From Arcuatula senhousia (taxonomy: Eukaryota > Mollusca > Bivalvia > Mytilida > Mytilidae), in the NCBI GenBank assembly GCA_963971305.1, contig CAXARO010000135.1, forward strand, positions 1-64,000: a stretch of 64,000 nt of DNA, given 5' to 3'. Each line of letters begins with the position of its first letter. Position 1 is the stretch's first letter. A program made the position numbers and the translations under genes. This document shows positions 12,501 through 25,862 of this stretch, in pieces. The notes beneath the pieces were generated by a model. The model did no database searches, was not told the origin of the DNA, and worked only from the letters and a program-made list of their open reading frames with translations.

Positions 12501-15500
12501 AATGCTGATTTCAAATATCAAATCAGATTTTTGATAGGAGCACTTGATTTTTTTTCAGAATTTTTTTTAAATTTTTTATGTGATTTTTCAAAAATAAAAA
12601 AAAATACAAAAAAAAATTATGAAAAAAAAACTATACAAGATAGCAATTTTTGGTCTTTTCCATTGAACTCGGAGCATCATGTTTAGCCCAGAAACCAATG
12701 TTCATCAGAATCGGTCAACATTCCCAAAAATTAGCCGATTTTTGTCGGCCATTTTGAAATAGGCGGCCATCTTGAAAAATTCGAAAGTTTTGTGCACACC
12801 TTCATAACATGAATAACTCACATACCAAGTATGGTTTTGATCTGAAAAACCATCTCCGAGAAACCGGTCGGACAAGTTCATTGTAAAAAAAATCTGAAAA
12901 ACCTGAGTAAAAACAATAAGTCTCCAAACTTCGTTTGGGAGACTTAATAATTACATACCGAAACTTTTTGCAGGCATTTTTTAACCGATCCTTCTGAAAC
13001 TTGGTAAACATGTAGGACTAAGGCCAATGTAAAGAATTAATACCAAAAAGATCAGATTCACAAGTCATAAGGGGTTCTGGGGGGTACCAGAAAGGGGGAC
13101 CGTAGGCCAAAATGCCATGGTTTCGCACACAAAACTCATTATAGCTCTCAAACAGTAAATCCAATCTGTATAAACAATACCTATTATAAGATGCCTAACA
13201 TGTACTTGAACTCAATACGGTAATCGTTTCAATGTAAGAGGTCCATTGCGAAATTAAGGGGGTCCAAAGGAGGGGTGGGGTCACTTCGGAAAAAATTTCA
13301 AAACTGTATAACTCGAAAACCGTTGGTCAGATTTTTTCATGACTCACCCCTTTTTTGTAGCTTTTATAATGCTGATTTCAAATATCAAATCAGATTTTTG
13401 ATAGGAGCACTTGATTTTTTTTCAGAATTTTTTTTAAATTTTTTATGTGATTTTTCAAAAATAAAAAAAAATACAAAAAAAAATTATGAAAAAAAAACTA
13501 TACAAGATAGCAATTTTTGGTCTTTTCCATTGAACTCGGAGCATCATGTTTAGCCCAGAAACCAATGTTCATCAGAATCGGTCAACATTCCCAAAAATTA
13601 GCCGATTTTTGTCGGCCATTTTGAAATAGGCGGCCATCTTGAAAAATTCGAAAGTTTTGTGCACACCTTCATAACATGAATAACTCACATACCAAGTATG
13701 GTTTTGATCTGAAAAACCATCTCCGAGAAACCGGTCGGACAAGTTCATTGTAAAAAAAATCTGAAAAACCTGAGTAAAAACAATAAGTCTCCAAACTTCG
13801 TTTGGGAGACTTAATAATTACATACCGAAACTTTTTGCAGGCATTTTTTAACCGATCCTTCTGAAACTTGGTAAACATGTAGGACTAAGGCCAATGTAAA
13901 GAATTAATACCAAAAAGATCAGATTCACAAGTCATAAGGGGTTCTGGGGGGTACCAGAAAGGGGGACCGTAGGCCAAAATGCCATGGTTTCGCACACAAA
14001 ACTCATTATAGCTCTCAAACAGTAAATCCAATCTGTATAAACAATACCTATTATAAGATGCCTAACATGTACTTGAACTCAATACGGTAATCGTTTCAAT
14101 GTAAGAGGTCCATTGCGAAATTAAGGGGGTCCAAAGGAGGGGTGGGGTCACTTCGGAAAAAATTTCAAAACTGTATAACTCGAAAACCGTTGGTCAGATT
14201 TTTTCATGACTCACCCCTTTTTTGTAGCTTTTATAATGCTGATTTCAAATATCAAATCAGATTTTTGATAGGAGCACTTGATTTTTTTTCAGAATTTTTT
14301 TTAAATTTTTTATGTGATTTTTCAAAAATAAAAAAAAATACAAAAAAAAATTATGAAAAAAAAACTATACAAGATAGCAATTTTTGGTCTTTTCCATTGA
14401 ACTCGGAGCATCATGTTTAGCCCAGAAACCAATGTTCATCAGAATCGGTCAACATTCCCAAAAATTAGCCGATTTTTGTCGGCCATTTTGAAATAGGCGG
14501 CCATCTTGAAAAATTCGAAAGTTTTGTGCACACCTTCATAACATGAATAACTCACATACCAAGTATGGTTTTGATCTGAAAAACCATCTCCGAGAAACCG
14601 GTCGGACAAGTTCATTGTAAAAAAAATCTGAAAAACCTGAGTAAAAACAATAAGTCTCCAAACTTCGTTTGGGAGACTTAATAATTACATACCGAAACTT
14701 TTTGCAGGCATTTTTTAACCGATCCTTCTGAAACTTGGTAAACATGTAGGACTAAGGCCAATGTAAAGAATTAATACCAAAAAGATCAGATTCACAAGTC
14801 ATAAGGGGTTCTGGGGGGTACCAGAAAGGGGGACCGTAGGCCAAAATGCCATGGTTTCGCACACAAAACTCATTATAGCTCTCAAACAGTAAATCCAATC
14901 TGTATAAACAATACCTATTATAAGATGCCTAACATGTACTTGAACTCAATACGGTAATCGTTTCAATGTAAGAGGTCCATTGCGAAATTAAGGGGGTCCA
15001 AAGGAGGGGTGGGGTCACTTCGGAAAAAATTTCAAAACTGTATAACTCGAAAACCGTTGGTCAGATTTTTTCATGACTCACCCCTTTTTTGTAGCTTTTA
15101 TAATGCTGATTTCAAATATCAAATCAGATTTTTGATAGGAGCACTTGATTTTTTTTCAGAATTTTTTTTAAATTTTTTATGTGATTTTTCAAAAATAAAA
15201 AAAAATACAAAAAAAAATTATGAAAAAAAAACTATACAAGATAGCAATTTTTGGTCTTTTCCATTGAACTCGGAGCATCATGTTTAGCCCAGAAACCAAT
15301 GTTCATCAGAATCGGTCAACATTCCCAAAAATTAGCCGATTTTTGTCGGCCATTTTGAAATAGGCGGCCATCTTGAAAAATTCGAAAGTTTTGTGCACAC
15401 CTTCATAACATGAATAACTCACATACCAAGTATGGTTTTGATCTGAAAAACCATCTCCGAGAAACCGGTCGGACAAGTTCATTGTAAAAAAAATCTGAAA

Positions 15501-18500
15501 AACCTGAGTAAAAACAATAAGTCTCCAAACTTCGTTTGGGAGACTTAATAATTACATACCGAAACTTTTTGCAGGCATTTTTTAACCGATCCTTCTGAAA
15601 CTTGGTAAACATGTAGGACTAAGGCCAATGTAAAGAATTAATACCAAAAAGATCAGATTCACAAGTCATAAGGGGTTCTGGGGGGTACCAGAAAGGGGGA
15701 CCGTAGGCCAAAATGCCATGGTTTCGCACACAAAACTCATTATAGCTCTCAAACAGTAAATCCAATCTGTATAAACAATACCTATTATAAGATGCCTAAC
15801 ATGTACTTGAACTCAATACGGTAATCGTTTCAATGTAAGAGGTCCATTGCGAAATTAAGGGGGTCCAAAGGAGGGGTGGGGTCACTTCGGAAAAAATTTC
15901 AAAACTGTATAACTCGAAAACCGTTGGTCAGATTTTTTCATGACTCACCCCTTTTTTGTAGCTTTTATAATGCTGATTTCAAATATCAAATCAGATTTTT
16001 GATAGGAGCACTTGATTTTTTTTCAGAATTTTTTTTAAATTTTTTATGTGATTTTTCAAAAATAAAAAAAAATACAAAAAAAAATTATGAAAAAAAAACT
16101 ATACAAGATAGCAATTTTTGGTCTTTTCCATTGAACTCGGAGCATCATGTTTAGCCCAGAAACCAATGTTCATCAGAATCGGTCAACATTCCCAAAAATT
16201 AGCCGATTTTTGTCGGCCATTTTGAAATAGGCGGCCATCTTGAAAAATTCGAAAGTTTTGTGCACACCTTCATAACATGAATAACTCACATACCAAGTAT
16301 GGTTTTGATCTGAAAAACCATCTCCGAGAAACCGGTCGGACAAGTTCATTGTAAAAAAAATCTGAAAAACCTGAGTAAAAACAATAAGTCTCCAAACTTC
16401 GTTTGGGAGACTTAATAATTACATACCGAAACTTTTTGCAGGCATTTTTTAACCGATCCTTCTGAAACTTGGTAAACATGTAGGACTAAGGCCAATGTAA
16501 AGAATTAATACCAAAAAGATCAGATTCACAAGTCATAAGGGGTTCTGGGGGGTACCAGAAAGGGGGACCGTAGGCCAAAATGCCATGGTTTCGCACACAA
16601 AACTCATTATAGCTCTCAAACAGTAAATCCAATCTGTATAAACAATACCTATTATAAGATGCCTAACATGTACTTGAACTCAATACGGTAATCGTTTCAA
16701 TGTAAGAGGTCCATTGCGAAATTAAGGGGGTCCAAAGGAGGGGTGGGGTCACTTCGGAAAAAATTTCAAAACTGTATAACTCGAAAACCGTTGGTCAGAT
16801 TTTTTCATGACTCACCCCTTTTTTGTAGCTTTTATAATGCTGATTTCAAATATCAAATCAGATTTTTGATAGGAGCACTTGATTTTTTTTCAGAATTTTT
16901 TTTAAATTTTTTATGTGATTTTTCAAAAATAAAAAAAAATACAAAAAAAAATTATGAAAAAAAAACTATACAAGATAGCAATTTTTGGTCTTTTCCATTG
17001 AACTCGGAGCATCATGTTTAGCCCAGAAACCAATGTTCATCAGAATCGGTCAACATTCCCAAAAATTAGCCGATTTTTGTCGGCCATTTTGAAATAGGCG
17101 GCCATCTTGAAAAATTCGAAAGTTTTGTGCACACCTTCATAACATGAATAACTCACATACCAAGTATGGTTTTGATCTGAAAAACCATCTCCGAGAAACC
17201 GGTCGGACAAGTTCATTGTAAAAAAAATCTGAAAAACCTGAGTAAAAACAATAAGTCTCCAAACTTCGTTTGGGAGACTTAATAATTACATACCGAAACT
17301 TTTTGCAGGCATTTTTTAACCGATCCTTCTGAAACTTGGTAAACATGTAGGACTAAGGCCAATGTAAAGAATTAATACCAAAAAGATCAGATTCACAAGT
17401 CATAAGGGGTTCTGGGGGGTACCAGAAAGGGGGACCGTAGGCCAAAATGCCATGGTTTCGCACACAAAACTCATTATAGCTCTCAAACAGTAAATCCAAT
17501 CTGTATAAACAATACCTATTATAAGATGCCTAACATGTACTTGAACTCAATACGGTAATCGTTTCAATGTAAGAGGTCCATTGCGAAATTAAGGGGGTCC
17601 AAAGGAGGGGTGGGGTCACTTCGGAAAAAATTTCAAAACTGTATAACTCGAAAACCGTTGGTCAGATTTTTTCATGACTCACCCCTTTTTTGTAGCTTTT
17701 ATAATGCTGATTTCAAATATCAAATCAGATTTTTGATAGGAGCACTTGATTTTTTTTCAGAATTTTTTTTAAATTTTTTATGTGATTTTTCAAAAATAAA
17801 AAAAAATACAAAAAAAAATTATGAAAAAAAAACTATACAAGATAGCAATTTTTGGTCTTTTCCATTGAACTCGGAGCATCATGTTTAGCCCAGAAACCAA
17901 TGTTCATCAGAATCGGTCAACATTCCCAAAAATTAGCCGATTTTTGTCGGCCATTTTGAAATAGGCGGCCATCTTGAAAAATTCGAAAGTTTTGTGCACA
18001 CCTTCATAACATGAATAACTCACATACCAAGTATGGTTTTGATCTGAAAAACCATCTCCGAGAAACCGGTCGGACAAGTTCATTGTAAAAAAAATCTGAA
18101 AAACCTGAGTAAAAACAATAAGTCTCCAAACTTCGTTTGGGAGACTTAATAATTACATACCGAAACTTTTTGCAGGCATTTTTTAACCGATCCTTCTGAA
18201 ACTTGGTAAACATGTAGGACTAAGGCCAATGTAAAGAATTAATACCAAAAAGATCAGATTCACAAGTCATAAGGGGTTCTGGGGGGTACCAGAAAGGGGG
18301 ACCGTAGGCCAAAATGCCATGGTTTCGCACACAAAACTCATTATAGCTCTCAAACAGTAAATCCAATCTGTATAAACAATACCTATTATAAGATGCCTAA
18401 CATGTACTTGAACTCAATACGGTAATCGTTTCAATGTAAGAGGTCCATTGCGAAATTAAGGGGGTCCAAAGGAGGGGTGGGGTCACTTCGGAAAAAATTT

Positions 18501-21500
18501 CAAAACTGTATAACTCGAAAACCGTTGGTCAGATTTTTTCATGACTCACCCCTTTTTTGTAGCTTTTATAATGCTGATTTCAAATATCAAATCAGATTTT
18601 TGATAGGAGCACTTGATTTTTTTTCAGAATTTTTTTTAAATTTTTTATGTGATTTTTCAAAAATAAAAAAAAATACAAAAAAAAATTATGAAAAAAAAAC
18701 TATACAAGATAGCAATTTTTGGTCTTTTCCATTGAACTCGGAGCATCATGTTTAGCCCAGAAACCAATGTTCATCAGAATCGGTCAACATTCCCAAAAAT
18801 TAGCCGATTTTTGTCGGCCATTTTGAAATAGGCGGCCATCTTGAAAAATTCGAAAGTTTTGTGCACACCTTCATAACATGAATAACTCACATACCAAGTA
18901 TGGTTTTGATCTGAAAAACCATCTCCGAGAAACCGGTCGGACAAGTTCATTGTAAAAAAAATCTGAAAAACCTGAGTAAAAACAATAAGTCTCCAAACTT
19001 CGTTTGGGAGACTTAATAATTACATACCGAAACTTTTTGCAGGCATTTTTTAACCGATCCTTCTGAAACTTGGTAAACATGTAGGACTAAGGCCAATGTA
19101 AAGAATTAATACCAAAAAGATCAGATTCACAAGTCATAAGGGGTTCTGGGGGGTACCAGAAAGGGGGACCGTAGGCCAAAATGCCATGGTTTCGCACACA
19201 AAACTCATTATAGCTCTCAAACAGTAAATCCAATCTGTATAAACAATACCTATTATAAGATGCCTAACATGTACTTGAACTCAATACGGTAATCGTTTCA
19301 ATGTAAGAGGTCCATTGCGAAATTAAGGGGGTCCAAAGGAGGGGTGGGGTCACTTCGGAAAAAATTTCAAAACTGTATAACTCGAAAACCGTTGGTCAGA
19401 TTTTTTCATGACTCACCCCTTTTTTGTAGCTTTTATAATGCTGATTTCAAATATCAAATCAGATTTTTGATAGGAGCACTTGATTTTTTTTCAGAATTTT
19501 TTTTAAATTTTTTATGTGATTTTTCAAAAATAAAAAAAAATACAAAAAAAAATTATGAAAAAAAAACTATACAAGATAGCAATTTTTGGTCTTTTCCATT
19601 GAACTCGGAGCATCATGTTTAGCCCAGAAACCAATGTTCATCAGAATCGGTCAACATTCCCAAAAATTAGCCGATTTTTGTCGGCCATTTTGAAATAGGC
19701 GGCCATCTTGAAAAATTCGAAAGTTTTGTGCACACCTTCATAACATGAATAACTCACATACCAAGTATGGTTTTGATCTGAAAAACCATCTCCGAGAAAC
19801 CGGTCGGACAAGTTCATTGTAAAAAAAATCTGAAAAACCTGAGTAAAAACAATAAGTCTCCAAACTTCGTTTGGGAGACTTAATAATTACATACCGAAAC
19901 TTTTTGCAGGCATTTTTTAACCGATCCTTCTGAAACTTGGTAAACATGTAGGACTAAGGCCAATGTAAAGAATTAATACCAAAAAGATCAGATTCACAAG
20001 TCATAAGGGGTTCTGGGGGGTACCAGAAAGGGGGACCGTAGGCCAAAATGCCATGGTTTCGCACACAAAACTCATTATAGCTCTCAAACAGTAAATCCAA
20101 TCTGTATAAACAATACCTATTATAAGATGCCTAACATGTACTTGAACTCAATACGGTAATCGTTTCAATGTAAGAGGTCCATTGCGAAATTAAGGGGGTC
20201 CAAAGGAGGGGTGGGGTCACTTCGGAAAAAATTTCAAAACTGTATAACTCGAAAACCGTTGGTCAGATTTTTTCATGACTCACCCCTTTTTTGTAGCTTT
20301 TATAATGCTGATTTCAAATATCAAATCAGATTTTTGATAGGAGCACTTGATTTTTTTTCAGAATTTTTTTTAAATTTTTTATGTGATTTTTCAAAAATAA
20401 AAAAAAATACAAAAAAAAATTATGAAAAAAAAACTATACAAGATAGCAATTTTTGGTCTTTTCCATTGAACTCGGAGCATCATGTTTAGCCCAGAAACCA
20501 ATGTTCATCAGAATCGGTCAACATTCCCAAAAATTAGCCGATTTTTGTCGGCCATTTTGAAATAGGCGGCCATCTTGAAAAATTCGAAAGTTTTGTGCAC
20601 ACCTTCATAACATGAATAACTCACATACCAAGTATGGTTTTGATCTGAAAAACCATCTCCGAGAAACCGGTCGGACAAGTTCATTGTAAAAAAAATCTGA
20701 AAAACCTGAGTAAAAACAATAAGTCTCCAAACTTCGTTTGGGAGACTTAATAATTACATACCGAAACTTTTTGCAGGCATTTTTTAACCGATCCTTCTGA
20801 AACTTGGTAAACATGTAGGACTAAGGCCAATGTAAAGAATTAATACCAAAAAGATCAGATTCACAAGTCATAAGGGGTTCTGGGGGGTACCAGAAAGGGG
20901 GACCGTAGGCCAAAATGCCATGGTTTCGCACACAAAACTCATTATAGCTCTCAAACAGTAAATCCAATCTGTATAAACAATACCTATTATAAGATGCCTA
21001 ACATGTACTTGAACTCAATACGGTAATCGTTTCAATGTAAGAGGTCCATTGCGAAATTAAGGGGGTCCAAAGGAGGGGTGGGGTCACTTCGGAAAAAATT
21101 TCAAAACTGTATAACTCGAAAACCGTTGGTCAGATTTTTTCATGACTCACCCCTTTTTTGTAGCTTTTATAATGCTGATTTCAAATATCAAATCAGATTT
21201 TTGATAGGAGCACTTGATTTTTTTTCAGAATTTTTTTTAAATTTTTTATGTGATTTTTCAAAAATAAAAAAAAATACAAAAAAAAATTATGAAAAAAAAA
21301 CTATACAAGATAGCAATTTTTGGTCTTTTCCATTGAACTCGGAGCATCATGTTTAGCCCAGAAACCAATGTTCATCAGAATCGGTCAACATTCCCAAAAA
21401 TTAGCCGATTTTTGTCGGCCATTTTGAAATAGGCGGCCATCTTGAAAAATTCGAAAGTTTTGTGCACACCTTCATAACATGAATAACTCACATACCAAGT

Positions 21501-24500
21501 ATGGTTTTGATCTGAAAAACCATCTCCGAGAAACCGGTCGGACAAGTTCATTGTAAAAAAAATCTGAAAAACCTGAGTAAAAACAATAAGTCTCCAAACT
21601 TCGTTTGGGAGACTTAAGAATTACATACCGAAACTTTTTGCAGGCATTTTTTAACCGATCCTTCTGAAACTTGGTAAACATGTAGGACTAAGGCCAATGT
21701 AAAGAATTAATACCAAAAAGATCAGATTCACAAGTCATAAGGGGTTCTGGGGGGTACCAGAAAGGGGGACCGTAGGCCAAAATGCCATGGTTTCGCACAC
21801 AAAACTCATTATAGCTCTCAAACAGTAAATCCAATCTGTATAAACAATACCTATTATAAGATGCCTAACATGTACTTGAACTCAATACGGTAATCGTTTC
21901 AATGTAAGAGGTCCATTGCGAAATTAAGGGGGTCCAAAGGAGGGGTGGGGTCACTTCGGAAAAAATTTCAAAACTGTATAACTCGAAAACCGTTGGTCAG
22001 ATTTTTTCATGACTCACCCCTTTTTTGTAGCTTTTATAATGCTGATTTCAAATATCAAATCAGATTTTTGATAGGAGCACTTGATTTTTTTTCAGAATTT
22101 TTTTTAAATTTTTTATGTGATTTTTCAAAAATAAAAAAAAATACAAAAAAAAATTATGAAAAAAAAAACTATACAAGATAGCAATTTTTGGTCTTTTCCA
22201 TTGAACTCGGAGCATCATGTTTAGCCCAGAAACCAATGTTCATCAGAATCGGTCAACATTCCCAAAAATTAGCCGATTTTTGTCGGCCATTTTGAAATAG
22301 GCGGCCATCTTGAAAAATTCGAAAGTTTTGTGCACACCTTCATAACATGAATAACTCACATACCAAGTATGGTTTTGATCTGAAAAACCATCTCCGAGAA
22401 ACCGGTCGGACAAGTTCATTGTAAAAAAAATCTGAAAAACCTGAGTAAAAACAATAAGTCTCCAAACTTCGTTTGGGAGACTTAATAATTACATACCGAA
22501 ACTTTTTGCAGGCATTTTTTAACCGATCCTTCTGAAACTTGGTAAACATGTAGGACTAAGGCCAATGTAAAGAATTAATACCAAAAAGATCAGATTCACA
22601 AGTCATAAGGGGTTCTGGGGGGTACCAGAAAGGGGGACCGTAGGCCAAAATGCCATGGTTTCGCACACAAAACTCATTATAGCTCTCAAACAGTAAATCC
22701 AATCTGTATAAACAATACCTATTATAAGATGCCTAACATGTACTTGAACTCAATACGGTAATCGTTTCAATGTAAGAGGTCCATTGCGAAATTAAGGGGG
22801 TCCAAAGGAGGGGTGGGGTCACTTCGGAAAAAATTTCAAAACTGTATAACTCGAAAACCGTTGGTCAGATTTTTTCATGACTCACCCCTTTTTTGTAGCT
22901 TTTATAATGCTGATTTCAAATATCAAATCAGATTTTTGATAGGAGCACTTGATTTTTTTTCAGAATTTTTTTTAAATTTTTTATGTGATTTTTCAAAAAT
23001 AAAAAAAAATACAAAAAAAAATTATGAAAAAAAAACTATACAAGATAGCAATTTTTGGTCTTTTCCATTGAACTCGGAGCATCATGTTTAGCCCAGAAAC
23101 CAATGTTCATCAGAATCGGTCAACATTCCCAAAAATTAGCCGATTTTTGTCGGCCATTTTGAAATAGGCGGCCATCTTGAAAAATTCGAAAGTTTTGTGC
23201 ACACCTTCATAACATGAATAACTCACATACCAAGTATGGTTTTGATCTGAAAAACCATCTCCGAGAAACCGGTCGGACAAGTTCATTGTAAAAAAAATCT
23301 GAAAAACCTGAGTAAAAACAATAAGTCTCCAAACTTCGTTTGGGAGACTTAATAATTACATACCGAAACTTTTTGCAGGCATTTTTTAACCGATCCTTCT
23401 GAAACTTGGTAAACATGTAGGACTAAGGCCAATGTAAAGAATTAATACCAAAAAGATCAGATTCACAAGTCATAAGGGGTTCTGGGGGGTACCAGAAAGG
23501 GGGACCGTAGGCCAAAATGCCATGGTTTCGCACACAAAACTCATTATAGCTCTCAAACAGTAAATCCAATCTGTATAAACAATACCTATTATAAGATGCC
23601 TAACATGTACTTGAACTCAATACGGTAATCGTTTCAATGTAAGAGGTCCATTGCGAAATTAAGGGGGTCCAAAGGAGGGGTGGGGTCACTTCGGAAAAAA
23701 TTTCAAAACTGTATAACTCGAAAACCGTTGGTCAGATTTTTTCATGACTCACCCCTTTTTTGTAGCTTTTATAATGCTGATTTCAAATATCAAATCAGAT
23801 TTTTGATAGGAGCACTTGATTTTTTTTCAGAATTTTTTTTAAATTTTTTATGTGATTTTTCAAAAATAAAAAAAAATACAAAAAAAAATTATGAAAAAAA
23901 AACTATACAAGATAGCAATTTTTGGTCTTTTCCATTGAACTCGGAGCATCATGTTTAGCCCAGAAACCAATGTTCATCAGAATCGGTCAACATTCCCAAA
24001 AATTAGCCGATTTTTGTCGGCCATTTTGAAATAGGCGGCCATCTTGAAAAATTCGAAAGTTTTGTGCACACCTTCATAACATGAATAACTCACATACCAA
24101 GTATGGTTTTGATCTGAAAAACCATCTCCGAGAAACCGGTCGGACAAGTTCATTGTAAAAAAAATCTGAAAAACCTGAGTAAAAACAATAAGTCTCCAAA
24201 CTTCGTTTGGGAGACTTAATAATTACATACCGAAACTTTTTGCAGGCATTTTTTAACCGATCCTTCTGAAACTTGGTAAACATGTAGGACTAAGGCCAAT
24301 GTAAAGAATTAATACCAAAAAGATCAGATTCACAAGTCATAAGGGGTTCTGGGGGGTACCAGAAAGGGGGACCGTAGGCCAAAATGCCATGGTTTCGCAC
24401 ACAAAACTCATTATAGCTCTCAAACAGTAAATCCAATCTGTATAAACAATACCTATTATAAGATGCCTAACATGTACTTGAACTCAATACGGTAATCGTT

Positions 24501-25090
24501 TCAATGTAAGAGGTCCATTGCGAAATTAAGGGGGTCCAAAGGAGGGGTGGGGTCACTTCGGAAAAAATTTCAAAACTGTATAACTCGAAAACCGTTGGTC
24601 AGATTTTTTCATGACTCACCCCTTTTTTGTAGCTTTTATAATGCTGATTTCAAATATCAAATCAGATTTTTGATAGGAGCACTTGATTTTTTTTCAGAAT
24701 TTTTTTTAAATTTTTTATGTGATTTTTCAAAAATAAAAAAAAATACAAAAAAAAATTATGAAAAAAAAACTATACAAGATAGCAATTTTTGGTCTTTTCC
24801 ATTGAACTCGGAGCATCATGTTTAGCCCAGAAACCAATGTTCATCAGAATCGGTCAACATTCCCAAAAATTAGCCGATTTTTGTCGGCCATTTTGAAATA
24901 GGCGGCCATCTTGAAAAATTCGAAAGTTTTGTGCACACCTTCATAACATGAATAACTCACATACCAAGTATGGTTTTGATCTGAAAAACCATCTCCGAGA
25001 AACCGGTCGGACAAGTTCATTGTAAAAAAAATCTGAAAAACCTGAGTAAAAACAATAAGTCTCCAAACTTCGTTTGGGAGACTTAATAAT
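6587..25090. repeat. Satellite array, 867-bp unit, about 21.3 copies
   Basis: The block beginning TTCCATTGAACTCGGAGCAT recurs every 867 bp from about 6587 to 24,800. The last partial copy ends at the palindrome near 25,085. Each unit contains: CGGCCATTTTGAAATAGGCG; CCGGTCGGACAAGTTCATTG; a palindrome (AAGTCTCCAAAC / GTTTGGGAGACTT); a G-rich patch (GGGGTTCTGGGGGGTACCAG); ATAACTCGAAAACCGTTGG; and a ~150-bp A/T-tract region. Only four differences were noticed among all copies: T>G at 10842, one extra G at 12211-12217, T>G at 21618, and one extra A near 22160. Several motifs are shared with the U cassettes at 112-5475, so the unit seems to derive from the same repeat superfamily. The 69- and 92-codon frames in every unit are by-products of repetition. 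Confidence 0.97.
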
Positions 25091-25200
25091 AAGAAACAGA
25101 GTAAAAACAATATGTCTCCAAACTTTCGTTTGGGAGACATAATAATAAGAAACGGTGCAAAAACAATAAGTCCCCAAACGTTGTTTGGGGGACTTAATAA
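25091..25200. repeat. Two palindromic modules closing the satellite array
   Basis: Directly after the last satellite hairpin come AAGAAACAGAG and a palindrome with ATGTCTCCAAAC / GTTTGGGAGACAT arms (about 25109-25140). Then GAAACGGTGCAAAAACAAT precedes an AAGTCCCCAAAC / GTTTGGGGGACTT palindrome (about 25166-25195). They are the same kind of modules as at 4066-4434, so the 867-bp array is bracketed by this family on its right side. Confidence 0.9.
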
Positions 25201-25687
25201 TTTTTGTTGGGAAATGCTTAGTTTTTTTTTTGCAAAAGCACCACTTGTGCTCTAAAATGAATTTTATACAGCAAAATGATGATATATGTAAATAAAAATA
25301 TACGTTAGCTTTGAGCAATAAGTTGTAGATATTAATTGATCAAACAATGTATTTGTCTGTCATTGGTTACGCGGTAGTAAAAGGAAGATAGAGGTTGGTG
25401 CGATAGAGAAAGGTAAGTTTACGGTAATTGTGATATAATTTGTGCCTAACAATATCAACGTCAAATTATAAAATGTCATACCGGCATATACTATGCATCA
25501 AAACACATTAAAAAGAAGAGAATTGTTTATAGAAATTAGCAATCGTTTTCCACATGAGAATTGGGGTAACTCAAGGAGTAAATATGTCTCTTTACCAAAT
25601 TTGACGGACGGACAATTGTTTGTTCGCACACTTATTTGGTTGGTAAAATCATCCGCTTTCTGGTAACGCTTTGGAGACACATTTTGG
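25201..25687. other. No gene recognised
   Basis: AT-rich flank right of the satellite. The 67-codon minus frame at 25498-25701 partly overlaps the MITE and has no family features. Confidence 0.5.
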
Positions 25688-25862
25688 TACTGTGGATTCA
25701 TTTATTTTCGTGGGTATCAATTTACGTGGTGTGGTGCAAAAGGACTTCAATTCGTGGTTCTAAAGTCTACATCATACAGATCAATGTTGAATTTCCTATT
25801 CGTGGGTAATGGCCACCAACGAAAACCACGAAAATTGATACCCCACAAAAAATAACACAGTA
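25688..25862. mobile_element. ~170-bp MITE with TA-flanked inverted ends
   Basis: The left end TACTGTGGATTCATTTATTT, then TCGTGGGTATCAATTT, is mirrored by the right end. Read on the minus strand the right end is TACTGTGTTATTTTTTGTGG, then GGTATCAATTTTCGTGG. Both ends have TA outside CTGTG, which fits a TA target-site duplication of the Tc1/mariner kind. It is non-coding. Confidence 0.8.

Noticed and set aside
6587..25090. CRISPR-like or rDNA-like array
   Set aside because: The units are 867 bp with no spacers, contain no rRNA or tRNA sequence, and the context is animal DNA.
24941..25318. 125-codon minus frame at the right end of the satellite
   Set aside because: It is a concatenation of palindrome modules and satellite sequence; the apparent 'SPK..LETYCF' repeats are the palindromes translated.
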